DNA from: Methylobacterium gnaphalii
GTDB lineage: Bacteria > Pseudomonadota > Alphaproteobacteria > Rhizobiales > Beijerinckiaceae
Assembly: GCF_007992215.1 (NCBI RefSeq)
Contig: NZ_BJZV01000014.1
Location: 62,001 to 126,000 of the forward strand
Reading direction: 5' to 3'
Length of the DNA: 64,000 bases
The notes beneath the pieces are model-generated. The model did not search any database and had not been told where the DNA came from. It was given only the letters and a program-made list of their open reading frames with translations. Position numbers and translations under genes: made by a program. Below are positions 49,525 to 58,216 of the stretch, piece by piece. How positions within the stretch are numbered: the first letter of the stretch is position 1; every line of letters begins with the position of its first letter.

Positions 49525-49601
49525 GTCATGACTGCTGTGGAGCACATAGCTGCCAAGCAGCCGGACGCCCCCAAGCGAAAGAGCGTTGTCGGCGAGTAAC
49601 C

Positions 49602-49772
49602 CTACGGAGCCGCAACTTTCGTAGCGATGTTGCCAAACTGGGTATTCAGGTTGGTGCCAACGGCCTTGGCGCCGGCAATGATCGCCACTGCGATGAGAGC
49701 AGCGATCAAGCCGTATTCGATGGCGGTCGCGCCGGACTCGTCGGCGAAAAAACGCTTCATGATTGTCTTCAT
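49602..49772 (-). CDS. flp: Flp-type type IVb pilin
   Basis: A 56-residue pilin. The leader is M-K-T-I-M-K-R-F-F-A-D-E-S-G, cleaved after Gly14; the mature protein starts A-T-A-I-E-Y-G-L-I-A-A with the class IVb E-Y pair (Glu5, Tyr6) and a hydrophobic helix of about 20 residues, ending in a short polar tail. AGGAAT lies 9 bases before the ATG. It heads the cpa operon and is the structural subunit. Confidence 0.95.
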   Translation of the reverse strand: MKTIMKRFFADESGATAIEYGLIAALIAVAIIAGAKAVGTNLNTQFGNIATKVAAP

Positions 49773-50186
49773 AGCTGTATTCCTGGTCTAGCAGCTTGCG
49801 CGGTTGCTGTCGGAGATCTGTTGTTCGACCCTCGGCTTGCCCAATCTGCTCTCGGGGCGTTGCGATAGCGTTAAATGGTTCGGCGAAACCGGATCGTCAG
49901 CCCGCGTTTCACGTGAATGGTGAAGCAAAGGTTATTGGGATTGTGACAATCTGCATTTGTCGTCTCGACGAGTACCGTTGCTAGACGATGCTTCCCTATG
50001 CCGTTCATGACGCCGCTTTGGCGCGAGCGTGGCTTGAACAGCCTTCCCGCAACCTCCATATCGTTTTGTGCGGCGAGCGATCGCTGCCGGAAGCGCTGCC
50101 GCGGCGGGTTTCCTGATCCACGAAGTGCCTGTCAGGACATCTCCGAACCGGGCTGTCCTTGGGCTTCGAAAGGTTCGCGCGAGACG
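49773..50186. other. Divergent control region of flp and hsp20
   Basis: No gene seen in 414 bases. The minus-strand half carries the flp ribosome site (AGGAAT) but no clear -35/-10 that I can defend. The plus-strand half carries a RpoH-type promoter at 50033-50061 and a ~119-base leader before hsp20 that is GC-rich and can fold. Confidence 0.6.
50033..50061 (+). promoter_or_regulatory. RpoH (sigma-32) type heat-shock promoter of hsp20
   Basis: CTTGAA (50033-50038), 15-base spacer, CTCCATAT (50054-50061), against the consensus CTTGAA-N13-17-CCCCATNT: only one mismatch. Transcription from about 50068 gives a leader of about 119 bases. Confidence 0.75.
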
Positions 50187-50618
50187 ATGACACGGCCTTC
50201 TCCGTTCGGGCATCCCTTCCTTCTGGGCTTCGACGAGATCGAGCAGGCGCTCGACCGTGTGTCGAAAGCCGCTAACGACGGTTATCCGCCCTACAACATC
50301 GAGCGTGTCGGTCGCACGGAGTGCGAGCCGGAACGGTTACGCATCACGCTCGCAGTGGCTGGCTTCACGCGAGACCAGCTCGACGTCATGTTGGAAGAGA
50401 ACCAGCTCGTGGTTCGAGGCCGCCAGATTGACGACAAGTCGCGTCAATTCTTGCATCGCGGCATCGCCGCCCGCCAATTTCAGCGAGCTTTCCTTCTCGC
50501 CGATGGGATGGAGGTGCTGGGTGCCGACCTGTCGAACGGCCTGTTGTCCATCGACCTCGCTCGGCCAGAACCCGAGCGCGTTATTCGCAAGATTACGATC
50601 GCGGCCAAGGATGTGTGA
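50187..50618 (+). CDS. Small heat-shock protein Hsp20/IbpA
   Basis: A 143-residue alpha-crystallin-type chaperone. Y-P-P-Y-N-I-E near residue 33-39, the alpha-crystallin core with L-R-I-T-L-A-V-A-G-F and E-N-Q-L-V-V-R-G, the G-I-A-A-R-Q-F-Q-R-A-F segment, and the final beta-strand N-G-L-L-S-I-D-L. It prevents aggregation under heat stress. ATG at 50187 chosen; the earlier frame lacks similarity. Paired with DUF1150, as in Bradyrhizobium and relatives. Confidence 0.92.
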   Translation: MTRPSPFGHPFLLGFDEIEQALDRVSKAANDGYPPYNIERVGRTECEPERLRITLAVAGFTRDQLDVMLEENQLVVRGRQIDDKSRQFLHRGIAARQFQRAFLLADGMEVLGADLSNGLLSIDLARPEPERVIRKITIAAKDV

Positions 50619-50719
50619 TGGAGCACACCTTACGGAACGATCGTTTACCCATCCGGAGTTGTCGCCGCACTGAGGCGGGACCACATCCCGGAGAACGCTC
50701 TGCCACTTGGAGGGCCATC

Positions 50720-50989
50720 ATGACCGAGTTCGACACCTCATCGACTGCTGTCCCGCAGTTCGATCCGTCCGAGTTTGCCTCGCTGGGCGAAGGCCAGATC
50801 GCATATGTCCGCCCGATCCGCTCGGACGAGGTTCGCCAGTTCTTCCCGCAGGCCCCGGAGTTGACGCCAGGCCTAGATCTGTACGCCCTGCTCTCGGCAA
50901 GCGGCGCCCCGATCCTTCTGGCTGATTCCCGCGATGTCGCCCTGGCCAATGCCATGGCGCATGACCTTCACACCGTGAGCCTGCACTGA
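50720..50989 (+). CDS. DUF1150 family protein
   Basis: An 89-residue protein matching DUF1150: F-A-S-L-G-E-G-Q-I-A-Y-V-R-P-I-R and L-Y-A-L-L-S-A-S-G-A-P-I-L-L-A-D-S-R. It follows hsp20 at 101 bases. The family nearly always sits behind an Hsp20 gene in Rhizobiales; its own role is unknown. ATG at 50720 chosen by family start. Confidence 0.88.
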   Translation: MTEFDTSSTAVPQFDPSEFASLGEGQIAYVRPIRSDEVRQFFPQAPELTPGLDLYALLSASGAPILLADSRDVALANAMAHDLHTVSLH

Positions 50990-51008
50990 CGTCCGCCATG
51001 AGCGGCCA

Positions 51009-51809
51009 TCAGGCAATCGCTTCTACCGTTCGCAGGATGAGTTCGATGTCCTGCGGGCGGGAGAGGCGGTGATCGCCGTCCTTGATGAGCGTCAGAATAG
51101 TGCCCTTTGCCGGAAGTCGGTCGATAGTCTTCAGGGCGTGGGTATACGGCACGTCCGGGTCGTTCATTCCCTGCAGGATATGGACGGGGCAGCCTAGATC
51201 CAGTGCGTCGGTGAGCAAGCGATTGCGTCGGCCGTCTTCGATCAGGGCGCGCGTCACGGGAGTGGGCTCTGGAGAGTAGGACGTGTCGCGATACCACACG
51301 CCGCGCTGTTCGATCTCCGCCCGCACCTCAGCGGGAAAAGCTTCCCACATCAGATCATGCGTGAAATCAAGCGCTGGCGCGATCAGTACGATTCCAGCTG
51401 GATGCCCATGGCCCTGACGAAACCTTTCGCGGACAGCCAGGGCTGTTACCCAGCCCCCCATGGATGACCCAACGAGAATTGGACGGTCATCCGCAAACCG
51501 TTCGATGACCGCAACAGCATCCTCAACCCAGGTCGAGATGACGGCGTTGACGAAGGCGCCGCTCGATTCACCGTGACCCGTGTAATCGAACCGGACCAAC
51601 GGACGCCCGTGGCGCTCTGCCCAGGCATCGAGTGCCCTGGCCTTCGTCGCGCGCATGTCGGAGCGGAAGCCGCCGAGCCAAACGATCGGGCGACCATCGC
51701 CCGAGCGGACACGTAAGGCGATCTCCCGCTGCTGCGCGCCAGCACCGACTGTGATCGTCGCGACCGGCAGATCGTCGTCCGGGCCGTTGATCGCGTTGTC
51801 TTGCGCCAT
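51009..51809 (-). CDS. Alpha/beta hydrolase (ABHD10-like)
   Basis: A 266-residue alpha/beta hydrolase. Nucleophile elbow G-S-S-M-G-G-W, oxyanion-side W-L-G-G-F-R-S-D-M, and the terminal D-G-D-H-R-L-S with the catalytic His; an Asp follows Q-G-M-N-D-P-D-V. The F-D-Y-T-G-H-G-E-S strand is typical. It resembles mitochondrial ABHD10 and the hydrolases found near infC in Rhizobiales. Substrate unknown; a thioesterase or esterase is likely. The ATG at 51809 has AAGGAC upstream; 51842 is the alternative. Confidence 0.85.
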   Translation of the reverse strand: MAQDNAINGPDDDLPVATITVGAGAQQREIALRVRSGDGRPIVWLGGFRSDMRATKARALDAWAERHGRPLVRFDYTGHGESSGAFVNAVISTWVEDAVAVIERFADDRPILVGSSMGGWVTALAVRERFRQGHGHPAGIVLIAPALDFTHDLMWEAFPAEVRAEIEQRGVWYRDTSYSPEPTPVTRALIEDGRRNRLLTDALDLGCPVHILQGMNDPDVPYTHALKTIDRLPAKGTILTLIKDGDHRLSRPQDIELILRTVEAIA

Positions 51810-51996
51810 GTCGTATCGGTCCTTGCGATCAACCGCTGCCATGTCTCAGGACATGCCGGCTTCGTTTACGGAAACCTAAAGCGCCCGCGCGATCTTGAGG
51901 CAATGATCGAAAACAAAATGTTCGGCTGGCCTAGCGCAGCCTGTGGAGCGGCCGACCCTGGCATGATCGATGCTGGTCGGCCGGGATTTGTTCGCG

Positions 51997-53211
51997 ATGA
52001 ATGAGCCGAACCGCACCGGCACCTTCCCAAGTGAGGCTGCACCGCTCGCCGGCCTCACCATCCTCCAAATCATCCCGAGCCTCGATGCGGGCGGCGCGGA
52101 GCGCACGACGGTCGATATCGCCGAGGCGATCGCCGCAGCGGGGGGACGGGCGCTTGTCGCAACAAAGGAAGGCCGGCTGGTCGGCGAGCTGCAGGCCAAG
52201 GGCGGCGTTTGGCTTCCGTTTCCGGCAGATGCCAAGAACCCGGCGACGATGGCGCTCAACGTGTTTAAGCTGGCCAAGCTGTGCCGGCGGGAGGGTGTGA
52301 GCCTAATCCACGCGCGCTCCCGCGCACCGGCTTGGGTCGCGCTCGGTGCCGCACGTCAGCTCCGGGTGCCCTTCGTGACGACCTATCATGGCAGCTATTC
52401 CGGCGTGAGCAGCGTGAAGGTGCTGTACAACTCGGTGATGGCACGCGGCGACGTTGTCATCGCCAACTCGCACTACACGGCGGATTTGATCCAGGCGCGG
52501 CATCCTGATCAGGCGAGAGACCGAATCCGGGTGATCCATCGCGGAACGGATCTCTCCGTTTTCAACGCTGGCGCCGTCACGGCGACACGGGTCGAGGCGT
52601 TGCGCCGGAACTGGGGCGTATCCTCTCACGAGCAGATCATCCTGCTGGCCGCACGGCTGACAGCATGGAAGGGCCAACGGGTGCTCATCGAGGCGGCCGC
52701 CTTGCTGCGCAACCGTGGTTTCAAGGACTTTGCAGTGGTGCTGGCGGGCGATGCGCAGGGGCGCACAGGCTACGAGCGCGAACTCGATGCCCTGGTCGCA
52801 GCGCGCGGCCTTGAGGGCGTCGTGCGCCGGGTCGGCCATTGCACCGACATGCCGGCTGCCTTCCGCGCGGCCTCCGTGGTCGCCGTCCCCTCCGTGGAGC
52901 CCGAGGCCTTCGGACGCTCAGCGGTTGAGGCCCAGGCACTCGGGACGCCGGTGGTCGTCACCGGTATCGGAGCTGTCCCGGAGACAGTACTGGCACCGCC
53001 GGAGACGGAGGCCTTCCGACGCACCGGATGGCGGGTGCCGCCCAACGATCCAGCTGCCCTCGCGGAGGCGCTCGGCGAGCTTCTCGCACTCGGTGCCAGT
53101 GCCCGGGACGCTCTGGCGCTACGAGCACGGGCGCATGTCGAGACGCATTTCTCGCTCGAGACCATGATCGCGAATACCCTCGACGTGTATCGAGGACTGC
53201 TTCAGCGTTAA
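51997..53211 (+). CDS. GT4 family glycosyltransferase
   Basis: A 404-residue GT-B glycosyltransferase. N-domain: L-Q-I-I-P-S-L-D-A-G-G-A-E-R, with the H-A-R-S-R-A-P-A-W segment and T-Y-H-G-S-Y; the C-domain has R-L-T-A-W-K-G-Q and the E-x7-E site P-E-A-F-G-R-S-A-V-E. Likely acts on LPS core, O-antigen or a capsule. Divergent from the hydrolase, with infC 175 bases downstream. A start at 51970 is possible. Confidence 0.87.
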   Translation: MNEPNRTGTFPSEAAPLAGLTILQIIPSLDAGGAERTTVDIAEAIAAAGGRALVATKEGRLVGELQAKGGVWLPFPADAKNPATMALNVFKLAKLCRREGVSLIHARSRAPAWVALGAARQLRVPFVTTYHGSYSGVSSVKVLYNSVMARGDVVIANSHYTADLIQARHPDQARDRIRVIHRGTDLSVFNAGAVTATRVEALRRNWGVSSHEQIILLAARLTAWKGQRVLIEAAALLRNRGFKDFAVVLAGDAQGRTGYERELDALVAARGLEGVVRRVGHCTDMPAAFRAASVVAVPSVEPEAFGRSAVEAQALGTPVVVTGIGAVPETVLAPPETEAFRRTGWRVPPNDPAALAEALGELLALGASARDALALRARAHVETHFSLETMIANTLDVYRGLLQR

Positions 53212-53372
53212 GGCTGTCGAGCGTGCCGAAGGTGCGGCATGAACCGAAACAGTCTCTTCGAGTTGACTTGTCTGAAGGTTTTGCCAAGGTGCTGTAAACC
53301 GGCCTAGCTGGTTCACATGGTGGCCGGGACCTGCCCAGGGGCGGATTCAAGGCTGCCGTTTTGTCGTTTTTC

Positions 53373-53389
53373 AGGAGATCAAAGCCATT
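53373..53389 (+). promoter_or_regulatory. Ribosome site and ATT start of infC
   Basis: AGGAG at 53373-53377 and ATT at 53387-53389, a 9-base spacing. ATT is the start codon that IF-3 itself discriminates against, allowing feedback on translation. Confidence 0.8.
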
Positions 53390-53929
53390 CGTAGACCTAT
53401 GAGAGCCATGCCGGCCCCGCAGAAGGACGGGCCGCGCGCCAACCGAGACATCCGTGGCGTCCGTGAGGTTCAGCTCATCGACCAGGACGGACAGAACAAG
53501 GGCGTCGTTCCCTTTTTCGAAGCGCTCGAGATGGCAGAGGAAGTCGGTCTCGATCTGGTCGAGATCGCTCCGAACTCCGTTCCTCCCGTCTGCAAGTTCC
53601 TTGACTACGGGCGGTTCCGCTTCCTTGAGCAGAAGAAGCAGAACGAAGCCCGCAAGCGGCAGAAGACGGTCGAGGTCAAGGAGATCAAGCTCCGCCCCGG
53701 CATCGACAAGCACGACTACGATACGAAGATGAAGTCCGTGCATCGGTTCTTCGAAGAGGGCGACAAGGTCAAGGTGACCCTGCGCTTCCGCGGTCGCGAG
53801 ATGGCGCACCAAGACATCGGCCTTCGCCTCTTGGAGCGGGTGAAATCCGAGACGGCCGAGATCGCCAAGGTCGAGAGCGAACCGATGCTCGAAGGCCGTC
53901 AGATGATCATGATCCTGGCCCCGCGCTGA
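53387..53929 (+). CDS. infC: Translation initiation factor IF-3
   Basis: 180 residues. The start is ATT at 53387: AGGAG lies 9 bases upstream and ATT-CGT-AGA-CCT-ATG continues in frame, giving the family's R-R-P-M-R-A-M-P N-terminus. An ATG at 53399 is the conventional alternative, but it lies 21 bases from the AGGAG. N-domain R-x-V-Q-L-I-D-x-D-G-x-N-x-G; C-domain [13 protein letters not shown] and [10 protein letters not shown] non-AUG start is the basis of IF3 self-control in enterobacteria. Confidence 0.95.
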   Translation: MRRPMRAMPAPQKDGPRANRDIRGVREVQLIDQDGQNKGVVPFFEALEMAEEVGLDLVEIAPNSVPPVCKFLDYGRFRFLEQKKQNEARKRQKTVEVKEIKLRPGIDKHDYDTKMKSVHRFFEEGDKVKVTLRFRGREMAHQDIGLRLLERVKSETAEIAKVESEPMLEGRQMIMILAPR

Positions 53930-53965
53930 GCCCATCGCTCGCGCAATCCAGTCGGTCGACGTTTT

Positions 53966-53992
53966 CGCCGCCTCCGAACGAGGCGGCGTTTT
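53966..53992 (+). terminator. Terminator of infC
   Basis: Perfect 9-bp stem cgccgcctc/gaggcggcg (53966-53974, 53980-53988), 5-base loop, then tttt. Also T-flanked on the other side, so it could stop the convergent minus-strand transcript too. Confidence 0.9.
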
Positions 53993-54127
53993 CGTGTCCG
54001 GTGCTCCCAAGTCGTTCCGGGGCTCGCCTTGGCGAAACCCGGAAACCACGACTGAGCACTGATCACTACAGTGTGACAGGTCGATTCAGGGCTGCGCTTC
54101 GCGCAGCCGGAATGAAGGCAATTGCGA

Positions 54128-56470
54128 TCACTTCAACAGTGAGATTTGCACGTCACCCGTCCGGCGCTCCACCGCGACGGTGACGTCGTCGCCGTGCCGG
54201 TGCACGCGCAGATCCACGCGCGAGTTGCCGAGCTTCAGGTTGTACAGCGTGACCGCGTCGAGGAAGTGCGGCAGCATCGGGTTGCGCAGGCGGATGCGGT
54301 TCTTGTCGTGCACGATTTCCAGGCCGAGGCAGGAGGCGAGCAGCGCGAAGGGCGTCGCCGCCGCCCAGGCCTGCGGCGAGCAGGCGACGGGGTAGTTCAC
54401 CGGGCCGCGCTGACGGCGGCGCATGAAGCCGCAGAACAGCTCCGGCAGACGCTTCTGGTCCTGATAGAGGGAGGTATCGAACAGGCCCTGGAAGACGCGG
54501 GTGGCCTCGGGCTTCAATTCGTAACGGGCAAAGCCCATGGCGATCATGGCGTTGTCGTGGGGCCAGATTGAACCGTTGTGATACGACATCGGGTTGTAGC
54601 GCGCCTCGCCCTTGGCGATCGTGCGGATGCCCCAGCCATTGTAGCCATCGTTGCAGAGGAGTTGGTCGGCTACCTGCTGCGCACGCTCGGGCTTCGCAAT
54701 GCCGGTGAACAGGGCGTGACCCGCATTCGAGGAGCGCACGGCGCATTGCCGCTTGTCGCCGTCGAGCGCGAGGACGTAGGTACCGATGTCGTCGTTCCAG
54801 AACGCCTTGTCGAAGGCTTCACGCAAGGCGTAGGCCTGCTTCTCGAGCTTGATCGCGAGCTCGGAATGGCCCGTCAGCACTGCGAGCTTCGCGGCACCTT
54901 TTTTGGCAGCGTAGACGTAGCCCTGCACCTCGCAGAGCGCGATCGGCGCCTTGGCCATGCTGCCATCGGCATGGAAGATTGAGTCGTGGCTGTCCTTCCA
55001 GCCCTGGTTGGCGAGGCCGTTCTCGGTCTCGCGGATGTATTCCACGAAGCCGTCTCCATCCCGGTCGCCGTAAGTGTCGATCCAATCGAGCGCGAGCTTG
55101 AGAGCTGGCCAGATATGCTTGATCGTGTCCAGGTCGCCAGTAACGGCGTAATACTCGGCAGCCAACATCACAAAAAGCGGCGTGCCGTCGATGGTGCCGT
55201 AATAGTGCCGGAACGGGACCTCGCCGAGCATGGCCATCTCGCCACGTCGTGTCTCGTGAAGCACCTTGCCGGGCTGGGCATCAGCGGCAGGATCGACGGC
55301 CTTGGCCTGCGTGGCGGCGAGGAAGCGCAGCACGCCCTTGCCGAAATTCGGGTCGATCCACAGCGCCATCATCGCCGTGATGATGCCGTCGCGCCCGAAC
55401 ACCGTGGAGTACCAGGGGATGCCGGCGAAGGGATAGATTCCCTCCTGCGTACGGCTCGCGAGCATGTAGAGATCGGCGGTTGCCCGGCAGAGGGACTCGT
55501 TGAACTGGTCGTTCGACGAAATGATCGTGGTGATGCCGGCTGTGAGCTGGCGCTGGTCGCGGCGGTTGTCGCGATAGGCGCGAGCGAAGATGCGTCCCTC
55601 GGATAGGCCCCTGGTTGCGCGCTCGCCGCCGGAGCTACCCGCTGCGCGCGAGAGGGCGGCGGCGGCGTCCTCGCCGGCGCGCTGCTCGGTCGGCACACTG
55701 GTGAAGGCGCGGTGAGAGTCGCAAACGACGCGGATGAACATCGAGGTGTGCTCACCCGGGTTCATCGTCACCTCGAACTCGGCGCGGCCCGGCTCGATAC
55801 GCTTCGGTGTCGGGCCGAAATGCAGGGAGGTACTACGGACAATCTCATCGAGGCCGACGTAGCGGAACTGCACCGTGTTCTCGTTCGCCACCTGGACCGA
55901 GCGCTTGCCGAACCGGGTGCGATTGGTGCCGCGCACCTCGAAGAGGTCCCGGAAATCGGCGTCAAAGGTCACGCTGATCTTCAGGGTCCTGCGGCGCGTA
56001 TCGTAGTTGCGCAGGCCGATCCGGTCGTAGCAGGTGCCCTTGAACAGGAACTTGGTGCGTTCAATCGCAATAAGTTCGCGCGGGATCGAGGTCTCGTCCT
56101 GGGCATCAATCCGGATGTCCGGCGTCGTCATGTCGACGCTGAGCGCGCCGTTGTCGTCCTGCATCACGGATGACAAGATCAGCGGCCGCTGATCCTCCAC
56201 GGTGAAGGCGAGGCGCGACAGGTAGCGCGTGTCCTGGAAATAAATTCCCTCGGGGCCGGCGAAGACACCAATGTCGCCGTGGGTATCGAGGACGGCGAAG
56301 GCTTCGCCGTACTTGAGCGACCGCAGTGGCCGCTCGACGAGCGAGGTCTGCGCCTCGATGTGATACTGCGGGAGCGCTTCGTCGGCGTCCTGGAAGCCGA
56401 GGACCGGTTTGGTCGTGGTGTCGTCATCCGCGACGACCTGAGCCTTCGCCGCTGCCTCGTCTGCTGCCAT
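54128..56470 (-). CDS. Glycogen-debranching type amylo-alpha-1,6-glucosidase
   Basis: A 780-residue protein with the N-terminal 'glycogen debranching enzyme, bacterial and archaeal type' domain (T-F-D-A-D-F-R-D-L-F-E-V-R-G) and a C-terminal (alpha/alpha)6 GH domain (W-Y-S-T-V-F-G-R-D-G-I-I-T, Y-H-N-G-S-I-W-P-H-D-N). The Asp after F-G-R and the Glu/Asp in the latter region are candidate catalytic acids. It probably trims alpha-glucan branches. It is preceded by a GT4 gene on the same strand, separated by tandem terminators. Confidence 0.88.
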   Translation of the reverse strand: MAADEAAAKAQVVADDDTTTKPVLGFQDADEALPQYHIEAQTSLVERPLRSLKYGEAFAVLDTHGDIGVFAGPEGIYFQDTRYLSRLAFTVEDQRPLILSSVMQDDNGALSVDMTTPDIRIDAQDETSIPRELIAIERTKFLFKGTCYDRIGLRNYDTRRRTLKISVTFDADFRDLFEVRGTNRTRFGKRSVQVANENTVQFRYVGLDEIVRSTSLHFGPTPKRIEPGRAEFEVTMNPGEHTSMFIRVVCDSHRAFTSVPTEQRAGEDAAAALSRAAGSSGGERATRGLSEGRIFARAYRDNRRDQRQLTAGITTIISSNDQFNESLCRATADLYMLASRTQEGIYPFAGIPWYSTVFGRDGIITAMMALWIDPNFGKGVLRFLAATQAKAVDPAADAQPGKVLHETRRGEMAMLGEVPFRHYYGTIDGTPLFVMLAAEYYAVTGDLDTIKHIWPALKLALDWIDTYGDRDGDGFVEYIRETENGLANQGWKDSHDSIFHADGSMAKAPIALCEVQGYVYAAKKGAAKLAVLTGHSELAIKLEKQAYALREAFDKAFWNDDIGTYVLALDGDKRQCAVRSSNAGHALFTGIAKPERAQQVADQLLCNDGYNGWGIRTIAKGEARYNPMSYHNGSIWPHDNAMIAMGFARYELKPEATRVFQGLFDTSLYQDQKRLPELFCGFMRRRQRGPVNYPVACSPQAWAAATPFALLASCLGLEIVHDKNRIRLRNPMLPHFLDAVTLYNLKLGNSRVDLRVHRHGDDVTVAVERRTGDVQISLLK

Positions 56471-56529
56471 GCCGAGTACCCTTTGCTGCGATGATACCGG
56501 ACTGTCCGCGCTGAAGCGCGAATCATAAA

Positions 56530-56553
56530 GGCCGCCGATATTAAACGGCGGCC
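56530..56553 (-). terminator. Second of two tandem hairpins between the GT4 and debranching genes
   Basis: ggccgccg-8 bases-cggcggcc, perfect 8-bp stem; on the minus strand it is followed by tttatg. It could back up the first terminator. Confidence 0.6.
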
Positions 56554-56581
56554 CAGTTCGGACACGTCAGTTAGGCGATAA

Positions 56582-56610
56582 ATCGGCGCCGGCGAGGGGC
56601 CGGCGCCGAT
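56582..56610 (-). terminator. First terminator after the GT4 gene
   Basis: Perfect 12-bp stem atcggcgccggc/gccggcgccgat with a 5-base loop, followed by tttatc on the minus strand; 7 bases after the GT4 stop codon. Confidence 0.8.
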
Positions 56611-56617
56611 GAATTCA

Positions 56618-57751
56618 TCAGGCAGGAAGAGCCGCCACGTTGATCGAGGGACGGGGCGAACCGTTCACCTCGCCGTGATGCGGGGTGAAGCTGCCCGCGG
56701 TCGGCAGATCGACGACGTTGCCGCGGCTGGCCAGGAGTTGCTCGTAGGCAGCAACGTACTTCTTCACCATCACCTCGGCGGTGAACTGGCTCTCGAAATG
56801 CTTGCGCACGCCGGCACGGGGCAGGTCCTTGGCCTTCAGGCAAGCCTCGACAGCCTGATCCATGTTGTCGACCACGAAGCCGCTCACTCCGTCCTTGATC
56901 ACCTCAGGAACAGACCCGTTGCGGAAGGCGATCACTGGCGTGCCGGCGGACATCGCCTCGATCATGACAAGGCCAAAGGGCTCCGGCCAGTCGATCGGGA
57001 AGGCGAGAGCAAGCGCGTTGCCGAGGAAGTCCTTCTTCTGCTCCTCGTTGATCTCGCCAATATACTCGATCAGCGGATCGTGGATCATCGGCTCGATCAC
57101 GTCATCCCAGTAATCCTGGTCCGCCTTGTCGACCTTCGCCGCGATCTTCAGAGGGATCCCCGAACGCTTAGCCATCTCGATGGCGCGGTCCGGACGCTTC
57201 TCCGGGGAGATGCGGCCGAGGAAGGCGAGATAGCCGCCCTTCGACTCCGGATAGTATGGGCAGTTCTCCTTCGGCAGGCCATGGTGGATGGTAGCCAGCC
57301 AGTTGGAATCCTCCGGCATCGGAGTCCGCTGGTTGTCCGAGATCGACACCAGAGGCATGCCAGTAAAGGTCTTGTAGACCGGCATGAAGTCCGGCACGTC
57401 GAGGCGACCATGCATGGTGGTGAGGGTCTTATGATACAGATCCTCGAACATCGGATACTGCAAGAGATCGATGTGGAAGTGGATGATGTCGAACTCGTGA
57501 GCCCGGCGATGGACGTGATGCAGCATTGCGAGGTGACCCGCAGTATGATCACGGTAGCCGAGAAGGCGCAGGCCCTCCGGATGGCAAGCTGCGAGCTTGG
57601 CCGAGGTCTCGGAATCGCCGCTGGCGAATAGCGTCACGTCATGGCCCTGACGGACCAGCTCTTCTGTGATCCAAGAAACAACACGCTCGGTACCGCCGTA
57701 GAACTTGGGCGGGACAGCCTCAGCGAGCGGGGCAACCATTGCGATGCGCAC
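56618..57751 (-). CDS. GT4 family glycosyltransferase (glycogen-synthase-like)
   Basis: A 377-residue GT-B enzyme from a GTG at 57751 (AGGAGA at 57759-57764). N-domain M-R-I-A-M-V-A-P-L-A and P-P-K-F-Y-G-G-T-E-R; C-domain L-G-R-I-S-P-E-K-R-P-D-R and E-x7-E site P-E-P-F-G-L-V-M-I-E. It resembles GT4 enzymes found next to amylo-alpha-1,6-glucosidases, with which it is paired here; a role in an alpha-glucan or glycoside is inferred. Confidence 0.85.
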   Translation of the reverse strand: MRIAMVAPLAEAVPPKFYGGTERVVSWITEELVRQGHDVTLFASGDSETSAKLAACHPEGLRLLGYRDHTAGHLAMLHHVHRRAHEFDIIHFHIDLLQYPMFEDLYHKTLTTMHGRLDVPDFMPVYKTFTGMPLVSISDNQRTPMPEDSNWLATIHHGLPKENCPYYPESKGGYLAFLGRISPEKRPDRAIEMAKRSGIPLKIAAKVDKADQDYWDDVIEPMIHDPLIEYIGEINEEQKKDFLGNALALAFPIDWPEPFGLVMIEAMSAGTPVIAFRNGSVPEVIKDGVSGFVVDNMDQAVEACLKAKDLPRAGVRKHFESQFTAEVMVKKYVAAYEQLLASRGNVVDLPTAGSFTPHHGEVNGSPRPSINVAALPA

Positions 57752-58216
57752 GAAAACGTCTCCTTGACAGGACGAAACGATGAGTTGGGGGGGAATGTAC
57801 GCACGAGGCCTGAGCCGAACATGAACGAAACGGTAGGCTGAGATTTATGGTTCCGCAGGCTTGGCCGTTCGGTGTGGATTTCGGTGGTGAGTGAGTGGGT
57901 GCCCAACCTCCGAACGACGTTTGCGAGGGCGAGCGAAGCTGGTCGGGACAGGCCCGAAGCCTAGCACTACGGGACCGCAACCGGCGGTTGTGCGCAGCTA
58001 CCTGACATTGACCGGTCAGGCACGAGCGGATCGAGCCGGCAACGGATCGCTGTCCGATCCGCGTTGAAACCCCGCGATCTTTCTGTCATAAGCCGCCCCG
58101 CGTCGAACCGCCCGGCCGATAGGGCTGCCGTGGCGGTTGCCGTTGCTTCCCGAAGCATCATTCGCGCAGGAATGCCGGACACACCGGTCGGCATGCTTTT
58201 GCGCCAGGAGAGCCAA
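57752..58216. other. Divergent region between the GT4 gene and rpmI
   Basis: No gene seen in 465 bases. Contains the GT4 ribosome site, a partly palindromic cctgacattgaccggtcagg (58001-58020), a sigma-70-type promoter for rpmI (58064-58092) and a leader of about 118 bases ending in CAGGAGAG before the rpmI ATG. Confidence 0.6.
58064..58092 (+). promoter_or_regulatory. Promoter of rpmI-rplT
   Basis: TTGAAA (58064-58069), 17-base spacer, CATAAG (58087-58092). The leader to rpmI is about 118 bases and could hold L20 control, which I cannot fold by eye with confidence. Confidence 0.6.

Noticed and set aside
53263..53297. Promoter candidate before infC (TTGACT or TTGTCT with CTGTAA)
   Set aside because: The spacing is wrong for the first and the match is weak for the second; not reported as a feature.
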